The position numbers and the translations under genes are program-made. From Calothrix anomala FACHB-343 (GTDB lineage Bacteria; Cyanobacteriota; Cyanobacteriia; Cyanobacteriales; Nostocaceae), in the NCBI RefSeq assembly GCF_014696435.1, contig NZ_JACJQG010000025.1:1-64000 (forward strand): a stretch of 64,000 nt of DNA. Reading direction: 5' to 3'. Under the pieces are notes generated by a model, which worked only from the letters and a program-made list of their open reading frames with translations, searched no databases and was not told where the DNA came from. Below are positions 53,888-62,727 of this stretch, in pieces. Each line of letters opens with the position of its first letter. The stretch's first letter is position 1.

Positions 53888-53966
53888 GTAGGTTGGGTTG
53901 AGGAACGAAACCCAACACCGAAAAACCTTGGCATAGTTGGGTTTCACTGGGTTCAACCCAACCTAC
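53888..53966. repeat. GTAGGTTGGGTT foldback repeat, copy 2
   Basis: 79 bp bounded by GTAGGTTGGGTT and AACCCAACCTAC, with an inner AAACCCAACA / AGTTGGGTTT palindrome. Overlaps the end of the GNAT gene by four bases. Confidence 0.75.
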
Positions 53967-54394
53967 ATCTGACTTAACTCGATAGTAAAGTGATAAGCTC
54001 TGATTTCTAGACGCTGCTTAAAGTAAAAACGATGAGCCGCGAAGCGCTGAACCCCGGAATCGAGGTGTAATTGTTGGCAAGCATTAGCTTGAGCATAATC
54101 TATTAGCCAATTGAGGAGATTTGAACCGTAACCTTGAGAGCGATCGCGTTCTTGAGTTACCAAATCATCCACATAAACAAACTTACCCCAAGATAAGGAT
54201 TCAGCGATTCTAAATCCGGCTACAGCCTTGATGCTTCCCCCATCTTCTAAATAAGCTAGGTGAAAACCTTGCTGTTGTTGTCTGCGAATGCGAGTGACAA
54301 ACTCACTAGCGACAAGATGGGGACGAAGCAATTGCATAGTGGGGAAACAACGCTCAATTTCTGCATCAGACTGTGCCAGATTAATGTGAGTCAT
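53963..54394 (-). CDS. GNAT-family N-acetyltransferase
   Basis: A 143-residue GNAT protein. The acetyl-CoA-binding motif is RDRSQGYGSNLLNWLIDYA (family form R/QxxGxG/A), preceded by strands FVYVDDLVTQE and VAGFRIAESL. Its start codon follows the ndhK stop codon with no spacing (54394/54395), so the two are co-transcribed. The substrate is unknown. The stop codon region overlaps the end of a foldback repeat. Confidence 0.85.
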   Translation of the reverse strand: MTHINLAQSDAEIERCFPTMQLLRPHLVASEFVTRIRRQQQQGFHLAYLEDGGSIKAVAGFRIAESLSWGKFVYVDDLVTQERDRSQGYGSNLLNWLIDYAQANACQQLHLDSGVQRFAAHRFYFKQRLEIRAYHFTIELSQM

Positions 54395-55096
54395 TTAGTC
54401 TCGGATAACTTGAGAATTTTGAGTTTTTGGTAATGCTAAGGGTAATTGCGAATCTGGATCTATAGCAAGTTCTGGCGGGTAAGTTTCTCTAGTAGAACTT
54501 CTGAGATATTGTCCATCGTTGACAGGTTCTACAGGCTTGAGGCGATGATTAATACTGTAATAGCGGTGAGTTTGTTGGCTGATATGACGTTCTTGAATGC
54601 TTTCATTCGCAATTTTCTTTCGCAATTTAATAATTGCATCGATGACAGCTTCCGGTCGAGGCGGGCATCCTGGTATATAAACATCAACTGGAATTAATTT
54701 ATCTACACCCCGCACGGCGCTAGGAGAATCAACACTAAACATTCCTCCTGTAATGGTACAAGCACCCATCGCGATGACATATTTAGGTTCCGGCATTTGT
54801 TCGTACAGCCGCACGAGATTCGGCGCATACTTCATGCTAATTGTGCCAGCCGTAATTAACAGATCTGCTTGTCGCGGAGTCGCTCTGGGAATCATCCCAT
54901 ATCGTTCTAAGTCGAAGCGCGACGCATAAGCAGCCATAAATTCCATAAAGCAACAGGCTGTACCAAACATCAAGGGATACAGACTGGACATTTTTACCCA
55001 GTTGTAGATGTCATCTACTGTGGTGAGAATTATATTTTCCGATAATTGTTGCGTAATTTCCGGACGCTCAACGGGGTTGATAATTGAACTAGTCAT
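54395..55096 (-). CDS. ndhK: NAD(P)H dehydrogenase subunit K, solitary copy
   Basis: A 233-residue subunit of the thylakoid NDH-1 complex that carries iron-sulphur cluster N2. Cys ligands are in [20 protein letters not shown] and [10 protein letters not shown]. The core is normal, with a species-specific C-terminal extension. The usual ndhC-ndhK-ndhJ operon is not here: neither partner is adjacent and a GNAT gene follows directly. It may be a second copy; a complete ndhCKJ is expected elsewhere in the genome. Confidence 0.93.
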   Translation of the reverse strand: MTSSIINPVERPEITQQLSENIILTTVDDIYNWVKMSSLYPLMFGTACCFMEFMAAYASRFDLERYGMIPRATPRQADLLITAGTISMKYAPNLVRLYEQMPEPKYVIAMGACTITGGMFSVDSPSAVRGVDKLIPVDVYIPGCPPRPEAVIDAIIKLRKKIANESIQERHISQQTHRYYSINHRLKPVEPVNDGQYLRSSTRETYPPELAIDPDSQLPLALPKTQNSQVIRD

Positions 55097-55465
55097 AAGT
55101 TGAGTTCCCCAATAAATATTTGTAGAGCAATTTATTGCTACATCACTGCTAACGACAATTTCCGAAAACTCTCCCCTTGTAGCTTGAAAATAGGGGCTAG
55201 GGGAAAAGGATTTTTATGTTTGGTTGCGGGATTTTATCACAATCAATTTCTGGCGATCGCATACCTGCAGTCAGTGCAAAAAGCAATTAGCTAGAAGCGT
55301 TGTAGAGCGATCGCTATTTGATTTCGGAGTGAGATAACGTTACTTGCATTCCATAGTCATAACGATTATGATTTAAATACGAAGTAGTTATGAGTATGAT
55401 GTAGTTGGTTTGCAGACCAAGATTAAGTTTGGGTAATCTGACTTATATGGAGAATTTCTCTACCT
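55097..55465. other. 369-bp gap with PerR-like palindrome
   Basis: Leader of the ndhK gene (left) and of the catalase remnant (right). No coding region. The palindrome at 55357-55371 is the only clear signal. Confidence 0.5.
55357..55371. promoter_or_regulatory. PerR/Fur-like operator
   Basis: TCATAACGATTATGA is a 6-3-6 inverted repeat, close to the PerR-box consensus (TTATAATNATTATAA) in most positions. It lies 95 bp upstream of the catalase remnant. PerR represses catalase genes in bacteria, so the context fits; binding is inferred only. Confidence 0.4.
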
Positions 55466-55615
55466 ATGACTGAACTGCAAAAGTTGACCACTGCTGATGG
55501 TATCTCCGTTGCTGACAACCAGAACTCACTAACTGCTGGCCCCCGTGGCCCGGTATTAATTCAGGATTTCCACTTAATTGAAAAACTGACAATCAACAAT
55601 AATATCCAAAAATAA
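55466..55615 (+). pseudogene. Catalase N-terminal remnant
   Basis: A 49-codon frame. [20 protein letters not shown] then [14 protein letters not shown] matches the conserved N-terminus of clade catalases (LT..G.PV.DNQNS.TAGPRGP.L.QD..L.EK). The next block, HFDRERIPERVVHAKG, is missing: the reading diverges after LIEKL into TINNNIQK and a stop codon. The downstream 350 bp is AT-rich with no catalase sequence, so the rest was deleted. Not a functional enzyme. A PerR-like palindrome lies upstream. Confidence 0.8.
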
Positions 55616-55972
55616 TAGCTACATTATCAATATTTACTACTGAAGTATAGTAGTAAATATTTAGAAGTAATTATACAAATTTTTATATCTACTAAATGTG
55701 TGCAAAGGCTTGACTATACAATCAAGATAACTGTTAGTATCAGATATTTAGTATCAATTGCAGCTACAGAAAATTATTTAATAACTTTAATTGTTTTAAG
55801 TTAAAAAATATTAACTACAATTACTATACGTAAAATCATTGAAAATAATTTATCTGGCAGATCGGGAATCATTTGGCCTAAAATGTCGTCTACAGTTTAA
55901 TCAAAATTAACTTCTCCCTGATTCCAGCGAAATCTTCCTGATTTATTATTTAAAGATTAGAGGATTTGTATA
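55616..55972. other. 357-bp AT-rich gap after catalase remnant
   Basis: No coding region. Possible scar of the deletion that removed the catalase body. It contains a strong AT hairpin at 55629-55661 and the leader of the Wzc-like gene. Confidence 0.5.
55629..55661. terminator. AT-rich hairpin downstream of the catalase remnant
   Basis: Perfect 13-bp stem AATATTTACTACT/AGTAGTAAATATT with a 7-base loop, 14 bp after the remnant's stop codon. It may be the original catalase terminator or a recombination junction; there is no immediate T-tract. Confidence 0.4.
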
Positions 55973-58171
55973 GTGACTAACAGTAGTCTGAACCAAGGGC
56001 AAATGCTCAACAACTCTTCACCAAACGCGATTGATATCAAACAACTCACTACAATTCTGTATCACAGACGTTATCTCATATTAGGTATTTCCTGTGCAGT
56101 TATCTCAGTAGCTAGCGTCTTGGCTATCTTGGCGAAACCAAATTACCAAAGCTCGATGCAAATACTGGTAAGTTCCAAGTTAGATCCAGGCTTAGATGCA
56201 AATAAAGTTCAGGGAAAAACAGATAGTCAAGGAACTGAAGATCTCAACGTTCAAGTTGTAGACTATACAGCTCAACAAAAACTAATGGAAAGTTCTCCAT
56301 TAATTCAAAAAGCTGTAGATTTACTGCGTCCTAATTACCCCAACATTACTTTAGAAGATATTAAAGGTAAACCAGGACAATATGAAAAATCGCCGTTAAA
56401 TGTCACTCAGATAAAAACTGCAACGGGAATTAACGATCTAAACAATCAAATATTTGAGATTTCTTTTAAAGATAAAGACCCAGTTAAAACCCAAAAAGTG
56501 TTGCAAGCACTACAAATTGTTTATCACAATTACAACATTGAAGAACAAAAGGAGCGATTAAATCAAGGGCTGGCTTATGTTAACGCTCGCTTACCCGAAG
56601 TCAGAAAACAAGTTAGCCAATCAGAACAGAAATTAGAAAAATTTCGCAAAAAGTATAATTTAGTCGATCCAGAGGTACAAAGCAAAATTCTGCTGCAATC
56701 TTTAGCGGATATTCAAAAACAATTACAAAATACTCGCGCCCAAATTCAAGACATCAAAGCGCGCCAAGCCGGACTACAGCGAAAAATGGTGTCTTTATCC
56801 CAAAAAAGTATAGTTTCTTCGCGTTTGAGCCAATCACCGCGCTACCAAACTTTACTGAATGAAATTCAAAAAACCGAATTAGAACTTTCACAACAAAGAC
56901 TACGATATACAGAAAATTCTCCTGTAATCGAAACCCTAAAACAGCAACGCCAAAGCCAATTAGCCTTACTGCGACAAGAGGTAGGAAGATCTGCAGAAGC
57001 AAATGATACCAATACAAATAATTCTAGTCCCGGACAAATTGCTGGGGTTGATTTAAAGGTAGTAGAAGAATTAAATCAAATACAAACTACTTCTTTAGGA
57101 CTGATAGCTAATGAAAAAAGTTTAGTTGAAGCCGAACAAAAATTACGTGTTGAACTGAGCAAGTATCCTAGCATTATAGCTGAGTATAATCGTTTATTAC
57201 CAGATATAAGAAACAGTCGTCAAACCTTAGAACAATTATTGCAGCAGCAACAGTCTTTAGGAATGACAATTGCGCAAACTGGATTTGATTGGCAATTATT
57301 AGAAGCACCAGAAAAGGGAACATATATCGGTAGTGGTAGGTTGTTTTTGTTAGGTGGAGCTTTAATAACCGGGCCGATTTTAGGAATTATTACAGCTTTA
57401 ATTTGGCAAATATTTCATGATGTGATTTATTCGCCACAACAATTAAGAAGGCTGACAAATCTGCGACTATTGGGAGCAGTCCCGAAGATTGTTGAAAAGA
57501 GTCGAAAAAGACGATGTTTTAAACCATTTAAGCATCAGGAATCAATGGCAATTTTAGGAGAAACTATCCCTAGTTTGCCAGACCACGAAAATTTTGATTT
57601 AGTCTATCAAAATATTCAATTATTTAATTATCCTGTTGCTTTTAAATCGCTGATGTTGACTTCAACCCTAGCGGGTGAAGGAAAAACAACCTTAGCTTTG
57701 GGGCTGGCTGCGAGCGCATCTCACATGCATCGTCGCGTATTAGTAATTGATGCTAATTTGCAGCATCCTAACTTGCATAAAAAATTAAATCTGTCTAATG
57801 ATTGGGGTTTATCTCTGTTATTAGTTGATGAAAGTAATAATCCAGTTGCTGAGTATATTCAACCAATTCATCCCCACATTGATGTTTTAACTGCTGGCCC
57901 CGCACCAGAAGACGCTGTTAAGCTACTCAGTTCAGGGCGGATGAAAGAAATTATTGAATTGTTTGAACAAACCTACGATTTAGTGTTAATTGATGCTCCA
58001 GCAATTTTAAATAAGGTTGATGCCAGAATTCTGGCATCTTTGTGTAATGCCATTGTGTTAGTCGGGCGGATTGGTCAGGTAACTCAAAGCGAACTCATGG
58101 ATGCTAGAGAAATTTTCAGCAACTTAAATTTAATTGGCGCGATCGCTAATGATGTCAAACAAACTAAGTAG
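55973..58171 (+). CDS. Wzc-like polysaccharide chain-length / tyrosine-kinase-like protein
   Basis: A 732-residue inner-membrane protein. The N-terminal Wzz domain has a membrane helix (LILGISCAVISVASVLAILA) and PNYQSSMQILVSS. A long periplasmic coiled coil (about 190-430) follows, then a second helix (FLLGGALITGPILGIITALI). The C-terminal P-loop domain has Walker A AGEGKTTLALG, A' VLVIDANLQHP and Walker B YDLVLIDAPAI. No Tyr cluster ends the protein, so autokinase activity is doubtful. It starts at GTG (55973) after AGAGGA. It would regulate exopolysaccharide or capsule length; no glycosyltransferase genes are nearby. Confidence 0.88.
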   Translation: MTNSSLNQGQMLNNSSPNAIDIKQLTTILYHRRYLILGISCAVISVASVLAILAKPNYQSSMQILVSSKLDPGLDANKVQGKTDSQGTEDLNVQVVDYTAQQKLMESSPLIQKAVDLLRPNYPNITLEDIKGKPGQYEKSPLNVTQIKTATGINDLNNQIFEISFKDKDPVKTQKVLQALQIVYHNYNIEEQKERLNQGLAYVNARLPEVRKQVSQSEQKLEKFRKKYNLVDPEVQSKILLQSLADIQKQLQNTRAQIQDIKARQAGLQRKMVSLSQKSIVSSRLSQSPRYQTLLNEIQKTELELSQQRLRYTENSPVIETLKQQRQSQLALLRQEVGRSAEANDTNTNNSSPGQIAGVDLKVVEELNQIQTTSLGLIANEKSLVEAEQKLRVELSKYPSIIAEYNRLLPDIRNSRQTLEQLLQQQQSLGMTIAQTGFDWQLLEAPEKGTYIGSGRLFLLGGALITGPILGIITALIWQIFHDVIYSPQQLRRLTNLRLLGAVPKIVEKSRKRRCFKPFKHQESMAILGETIPSLPDHENFDLVYQNIQLFNYPVAFKSLMLTSTLAGEGKTTLALGLAASASHMHRRVLVIDANLQHPNLHKKLNLSNDWGLSLLLVDESNNPVAEYIQPIHPHIDVLTAGPAPEDAVKLLSSGRMKEIIELFEQTYDLVLIDAPAILNKVDARILASLCNAIVLVGRIGQVTQSELMDAREIFSNLNLIGAIANDVKQTK

Positions 58172-58194
58172 GTCGGCGTAACGAAAATACAGGC

Positions 58195-58233
58195 AAAGGT
58201 AGTCATTGGTCATTGGTCATTAGTCATTAGTCA
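58195..58233. repeat. Heptamer array (TCATTGG/TCATTAG type)
   Basis: About five TCATTGG or TCATTAG units between the Wzc-like and hypothetical genes. Confidence 0.7.
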
Positions 58234-58313
58234 GGGGTTGGAAACTGTAAAACTACTGACTATCCCATTCAATGCTACGATGTTGAAGTATCTGCTTGAC
58301 TAGTTGCGATCGG

Positions 58314-58778
58314 ATGAATAAACCATTGGATGCGGCGCTTTCGGTTGAAATTTCTCAACGCATCAAAAGCAAAGCCAAAAAAACCTTTGATAATGCTTAC
58401 AAAGCAGCACTGGCGACTGAGAAAGCAAAGTACGTCCAGGGGTTTGTAGTGTTTTCCGGTCAGCCATACCGACCTGTTGAACATGCTTGGATTGAATTAG
58501 ACGAGTCAATTGTCGATCCTAACCTCCCGCATCTGCAAAAAAAACCAGAGAACCTTTACTACTTCCCCGCAGAAAGCTTTTCTATTAAGAAACTCAAAGC
58601 CATTATTGAGGAATCTGAAGAAGATTATCCTGAAGATGACCCCCTACCCATTTATGGCGATCCACCTTATGAATATTATGGTGATGTCATGTTGGGTGGG
58701 AAAAATTATTTAGATGCATATCAAGCTGCTGAGGCTAAAAGCAAAGAAATTAATCAACCCAAATTGGATAGTAATTAA
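58314..58778 (+). CDS. Hypothetical protein
   Basis: A 154-residue acidic soluble protein that I do not recognise. It has GFVVFSGQPYRPVEHAWIEL and a Pro/Tyr-rich C-terminal part (PEDDPLPIYGDPPYEYYGD). The AWIELD stretch resembles small phage/host proteins of unknown use, but no firm match. ATG at 58314 is chosen over TTG 58296. No operon partner. Confidence 0.55.
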   Translation: MNKPLDAALSVEISQRIKSKAKKTFDNAYKAALATEKAKYVQGFVVFSGQPYRPVEHAWIELDESIVDPNLPHLQKKPENLYYFPAESFSIKKLKAIIEESEEDYPEDDPLPIYGDPPYEYYGDVMLGGKNYLDAYQAAEAKSKEINQPKLDSN

Positions 58779-59076
58779 TAATTCTCAGTCGGTCGGTGTA
58801 ATTAAAGATAACTAGCGAAGGCTGTCATTTGTCCTTTGTCATTGGTCATTTGGTAAGAGTTTCAAGCCAATTTACGTTTCTTAACATAGTTCGGTTTATT
58901 TCCACTGACTTACTTAGTAGTAGATTGACAAGCCTAAAATGATGCAATAGATTTTGTAGGTTGGGTCGTTCGCGTTAGCGTCACGTAGTGAAGAATGAGA
59001 CCCAACACTCAACGAATGTTGGGTTTCGCAAAGCCTCAACCCAACCTACAACTAACTTCTTGAAGAAGTCGGGGAT
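58779..59076. other. 298-bp gap with foldback repeat
   Basis: No gene. It has heptamers (TGTCATT type, 58822-58851), then the GTAGGTTGGGT foldback copy 3 at 58956-59049, then a half AGATCCCCGA hairpin to 59080. Confidence 0.5.
58956..59049. repeat. GTAGGTTGGGT foldback repeat, copy 3
   Basis: 94 bp bounded by GTAGGTTGGGT and ACCCAACCTAC, with an inner GACCCAACA/TGTTGGGTTTC palindrome. Confidence 0.75.
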
Positions 59077-60222
59077 CTAGGAAGATAACTGCATTCGCTT
59101 TAAGATTCGTCGGGCGACATTAAATAGTAAAACGCCCAGAATAATTAGCATGAGGATGGCGAACCAAACACCAGCCCAACCGGTACCGCGCACGTAAGCA
59201 TCGCGAGTAATTTCAATATAATAACGGGCGGGAATAATGGCAGAAAATAAGGATAGGGGAAAAGGAATATTACTGATAGGATAAATAAATCCTGATAGTA
59301 GTAAAGCTGTTAAAAAGCCGACTAAGGCGACAGCTTGCACAGCAGAATTTTGATTATTGACGCGCACGCCAATTAATAAACCAAACATCACACTATCAAT
59401 TAAAAATATCAGCGTACCAATGAATAATGGTGTTGGTTCTACTGCAAAGCTTAATTGCCAAATAATTGCACTCATCACCATAATTAATATAGCTTCGCTA
59501 ATGCCAATTAAAAGATAAGCCAAGCCTTTCCCTAATAGTAATTCCTCAGCAGTGAGATTAGAGGCATAAACTTGTAAAATTGTCCCTTTTTCTTTTTCTC
59601 GCACCATTGCAACTGCTGTTAATAGTGAGGGATAAATCCAAAGGATTACTGCATAAATTCCAGGGACTATATATAAAGATTCTTTTCTACCAGGGTTAAA
59701 CCAGAGGCGGATATGGGCAACGATTTTATCAAATGAGGATTGTAGTCCAGAATCTCTTAAAAAGAATCTAGTAGTTGCTTGAATACTATTTTTGATAATT
59801 CTGGCATTATTCACATCTGTTCCATCAACTAACACTTGAATATTTATAGGTAAATCTGATTTAATCTGCCGACTAAAATCTGGGGGAATAATGACAGCAG
59901 CTTTGGCAAGTCCTTTATCAATTGCTTCTTGAGGATTAGATATTTCAACTTGAGATTTATTGAGGGAATTAAACAGGGGAAATTTAAAGTTATGAATTGG
60001 TTCAAATTGATTCGTAGCAAATAAACGCTCAATATAAGAGCGACTGAGGGGACTGTTATCAAAATCTTGAATAAATATCGGAATATTTTTTGATTCTAGG
60101 CGAATCACAAATCCAAAAATAATTAAAGTCATCAAGGGTAAGAGAAACGCCAGCGCTAACGAAAGGCGATCGCGTCTAAATTGGGCTAACTCTTTACGAC
60201 ATTGGGATAGTATTCTTGTCAT
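59077..60222 (-). CDS. ABC-2 type transporter permease
   Basis: A 381-residue membrane protein of the ABC-2 class (YbhR/YbhS-like). An N-terminal membrane helix (LALAFLLPLMTLIIFGFVI) is followed by a large extracytoplasmic region, then five to six helices, the last ending VLLFNVARRIL. Its start codon lies in an ATGACAA/ATGACCA heptamer array and has no Shine-Dalgarno motif. It is the third gene of the operon with the ATPase and HlyD genes. One permease only is present; homologous systems often have two. Confidence 0.88.
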   Translation of the reverse strand: MTRILSQCRKELAQFRRDRLSLALAFLLPLMTLIIFGFVIRLESKNIPIFIQDFDNSPLSRSYIERLFATNQFEPIHNFKFPLFNSLNKSQVEISNPQEAIDKGLAKAAVIIPPDFSRQIKSDLPINIQVLVDGTDVNNARIIKNSIQATTRFFLRDSGLQSSFDKIVAHIRLWFNPGRKESLYIVPGIYAVILWIYPSLLTAVAMVREKEKGTILQVYASNLTAEELLLGKGLAYLLIGISEAILIMVMSAIIWQLSFAVEPTPLFIGTLIFLIDSVMFGLLIGVRVNNQNSAVQAVALVGFLTALLLSGFIYPISNIPFPLSLFSAIIPARYYIEITRDAYVRGTGWAGVWFAILMLIILGVLLFNVARRILKRMQLSS

Positions 60223-60284
60223 TGGTCATTTGTCATTTGTCATTTGTCAGAGACGCGATTAATTGCGTCTGTACAATTGTCCAC

Positions 60285-62279
60285 CTACCCCCTGCCCCCT
60301 CTTCCCCCAATCCCCAAAGGGGGCCCCGAGTCCCCCTGCACCCTTGCCTCTTCCTCTGTGCGTTGGACTATGCCGATGAAAGCATCTTCGAGGGAAAAGG
60401 GGATTGGACGGAGAGATTGTATATTTATGCGGTCTGTTTGCAAAATTGAGCGAATTCGGGGGATATCTGCGTCGGGATAGTCGAGGACTAGGTGGAGGCG
60501 ATCGCCAAAAATTGACACTCGCCAAGGGGCAAACTGTGTTTTAAGTAAATTAGAGGCATCTTGGGTTCTATCTGTAACTATTTCTATTAACTGGCCGGGT
60601 TGGGCGGCTTTAATTTCGCTGGGGGAACCTTGTACTACCATTTCCCCGGCTACCATAAAGCCCATGCGGTTACATTGTTCGGCTTCTTCTAAATAATGGG
60701 TGGTGACTAATACTGCTGTTCCATCTCGCGCAAACTCGTTAATTAACCGCCAAAATTGACGCCGCGCTAAGGGATCTACTCCTGATGTCGGTTCATCGAG
60801 AAATAATATCTCTGGTTCGTGCATCACGGAAGCGCCAAAGGCTACTCGCTGTTTCCATCCCCCTGGTAGTTGTCCGGTAAGCATATTTTCTCTACCAACT
60901 AAGCCACAAGTTCTCAATACCCAGTCGATTTTACTGCGACGTAATTGTCTGGCGACGCCATAAACACCACAATAAAATTCTAAGTTCTGAATAATAGTTA
61001 AATCATCGTAAAGTGTGAACTTTTGACTCATGTAACCAATGCGTTTTCTTAAGGCACTGCTGCGTAAATTCTGCGTTTCTCCAGCTAAGGAAATTTTGCC
61101 TGATGTCGGTTCTAGCAAGCCGCAGAGCATTTTAATAATTGTCGTCTTACCTGCGCCATTTGCTCCTAATAATCCATAAATTTCACCGTAGGAAATTTCT
61201 AAATCTACACCTTTAACCGCTTGAAAATCACCAAATACTTTGCTTAACTTATTGGCACCAATCGCCACAGATAAATTATGAGCATCATTAGCTATTTTTT
61301 CATCCCTAGCCCCTGTTTTTGTCCGAGGAAAAGAAATAAATTCCGGGTCATTTCCCGATGCACGGAGACGGGAGACAAATACATTTTCTAGAGTTGCATC
61401 TGCTGCTTGAATATTATTAAGTTGTAGTTGCTGTTGGGCAAAAATTTTCTCAACTGAGGCGCTTGCTTTGACAGCATCGCGAACTAATACATCTAATCTA
61501 TCGCCAAAGGTTTGCACATCGACAATAGATGTTTGCAGATTATTACTAGCATCGTGCAAAACTCGCTCGGCGGCGGCAATATTATTGGTGCGAACTTCTA
61601 AACGCTGTAAACCCAAGCTTTCGCGTAACTGGGACAGAGTACCAATTTGCTGGATTTCGCCTGCATACATTAAAGCAATGCGATCGCATCTTTCGGCTTC
61701 ATCTAAATAGGGTGTAGCAACAACTACCGTCACCCCCTCAGCAGCGATCGCCGCTAATACATCCCAAAATTCCCGCCGCGATACGGGATCTACACCTGTT
61801 GTCGGTTCATCTAATAACAAAATTTGCGGCTGAGAAATCAGCGCACAGCATAAAGCCAGCTTTTGTTTCATCCCCCCAGAGAGACGACCCGCCAAGCGAT
61901 CGCCAAATTTCTCTAAACTCATTAATCGCAGGTATTTATTGCGACGCTGCACAAAAATATTCTCAGAAACTTCACGTAAACCCGCACTATAGCGGAGATT
62001 TTCATCAATACTAAGGTCAAGATACAGAGAAAATTGCTGAGTCAGGTACCCAATAGCTAAACGCGCATCGCGAGGAAGTTTACCTAATATCTGGATATTC
62101 CCGGCTGATGCTTCCATCACCCCACTTAAAATATGAAATGTCGTAGTTTTCCCCGCACCATCAGGGCCAATTAAGCCAAAAATTTCTCCTTGGTTGACGG
62201 TAAAATCAATTCCCTTCACGGCGACTAATTTACCGTAACGTTTGTTTAAACCCTCCACCCGAATTACAATGTTTGTCAT
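60285..62279 (-). CDS. ABC transporter ATP-binding protein with two ATPase domains
   Basis: A 664-residue protein, YbhF-like. NBD1 has Walker A GPDGAGKTT, signature LSGGMKQKLAL and Walker B LLLDEPTTGVDP. NBD2 (from about 335) has GANGAGKTT, a degenerate signature LPGGWKQRVAF and LFLDEPTSGVDP. The C-terminal tail (EARVQGDSGPPLGIGGRG) is low-complexity and matches the Gly-rich reading of a CCCC-type repeat, so the end may be repeat-derived. The start codon sits in an ATGACAA repeat. Co-directional with HlyD and permease. Confidence 0.92.
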   Translation of the reverse strand: MTNIVIRVEGLNKRYGKLVAVKGIDFTVNQGEIFGLIGPDGAGKTTTFHILSGVMEASAGNIQILGKLPRDARLAIGYLTQQFSLYLDLSIDENLRYSAGLREVSENIFVQRRNKYLRLMSLEKFGDRLAGRLSGGMKQKLALCCALISQPQILLLDEPTTGVDPVSRREFWDVLAAIAAEGVTVVVATPYLDEAERCDRIALMYAGEIQQIGTLSQLRESLGLQRLEVRTNNIAAAERVLHDASNNLQTSIVDVQTFGDRLDVLVRDAVKASASVEKIFAQQQLQLNNIQAADATLENVFVSRLRASGNDPEFISFPRTKTGARDEKIANDAHNLSVAIGANKLSKVFGDFQAVKGVDLEISYGEIYGLLGANGAGKTTIIKMLCGLLEPTSGKISLAGETQNLRSSALRKRIGYMSQKFTLYDDLTIIQNLEFYCGVYGVARQLRRSKIDWVLRTCGLVGRENMLTGQLPGGWKQRVAFGASVMHEPEILFLDEPTSGVDPLARRQFWRLINEFARDGTAVLVTTHYLEEAEQCNRMGFMVAGEMVVQGSPSEIKAAQPGQLIEIVTDRTQDASNLLKTQFAPWRVSIFGDRLHLVLDYPDADIPRIRSILQTDRINIQSLRPIPFSLEDAFIGIVQRTEEEARVQGDSGPPLGIGGRGGRG

Positions 62280-62342
62280 TTGTCAATGGTCAATAGTCAA
62301 TAGTCAATGGTCAATGGTCAATTGTCATTGGTCATTTATCAT
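62275..62342. repeat. Heptamer array (GTCAATA/GTCAATG and GTCATTT types)
   Basis: About nine heptamers of the GTCAATA/GTCAATG class, with GTCATTT forms at the gene edge. The minus-strand ATGACAA unit gives the ATG of the ATPase gene. Confidence 0.75.
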
Positions 62343-62370
62343 GGGTAGGGGCGGGGTTTCCCCGCCCTTT

Positions 62371-62641
62371 GCTTGAAGTTTGATGTTCCAAAGAGGAATT
62401 TTCATGTAAAAAGGTGCAAGTTTCGAGTTCAAAGGCGCAACTTCCAAGCAAAAAGGCGCAAGTTTCCAGCAAAAAGGTGCAACTTCCGAGTTCAAAACCT
62501 CAACTTCCGAGCAAAAAGCCTCACCTTCCGAGTTCAAAGGTGCAACTTCCAAGCAAAAAACCTCAACTTCCGAGTTCAAAACCTCAACTTCCGAGTTCAA
62601 AACCTCAACTCCCAAGCAAAAAGCCTCAACGTCCAAGCTAA
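62371..62641. repeat. 21-bp tandem array (AACTTCCGAGTTCAAAACC type)
   Basis: About thirteen 21-bp units mixing CGAGTTCAAA and CAAGCAAAAA variants. The reverse complement resembles the array at 53611-53845 (GAACTCGGA shared). Open frames on both strands are a by-product. It sits between the HlyD and ATPase genes. Confidence 0.88.
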
Positions 62642-62654
62642 TTTCACAAAACAG

Positions 62655-62727
62655 CGCCTCCCCCTTGTCCCCCTTGTCCTCCTTGTCCTCCTTGTCCCCC
62701 TTCCCTTCCCTTGTCCCCCGTCCCCCT
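62655..62727. repeat. CCCCTTGTCC tandem repeats
   Basis: About seven CCCTTGTCC/TCCTTGTCC units. This is the reverse complement of the GGACAAGGG repeat found inside the U32 gene at 39541-39612. It ends next to the HlyD stop codon. Confidence 0.8.

Larger units (their letters stand above)
52964..53962. other. 1-kb repeat-rich gap
   Basis: No supported gene. It holds a MITE (53009-53152), several foldback repeats (53398-53460, 53546-53601, 53888-53966) and a 21-bp tandem array (53611-53845). Open frames of up to 142 codons over the array are artefacts of the period. Confidence 0.65.

Noticed and set aside
53533-53977. Frames coding SELEVS-type heptads over the 53.6-kb array
   Set aside because: Same periodicity artefact; three frames and both strands are open equally.
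41570-62641. CRISPR array at the tandem repeats
   Set aside because: Repeats are directly adjoining with no unique spacers, and no cas genes are present.
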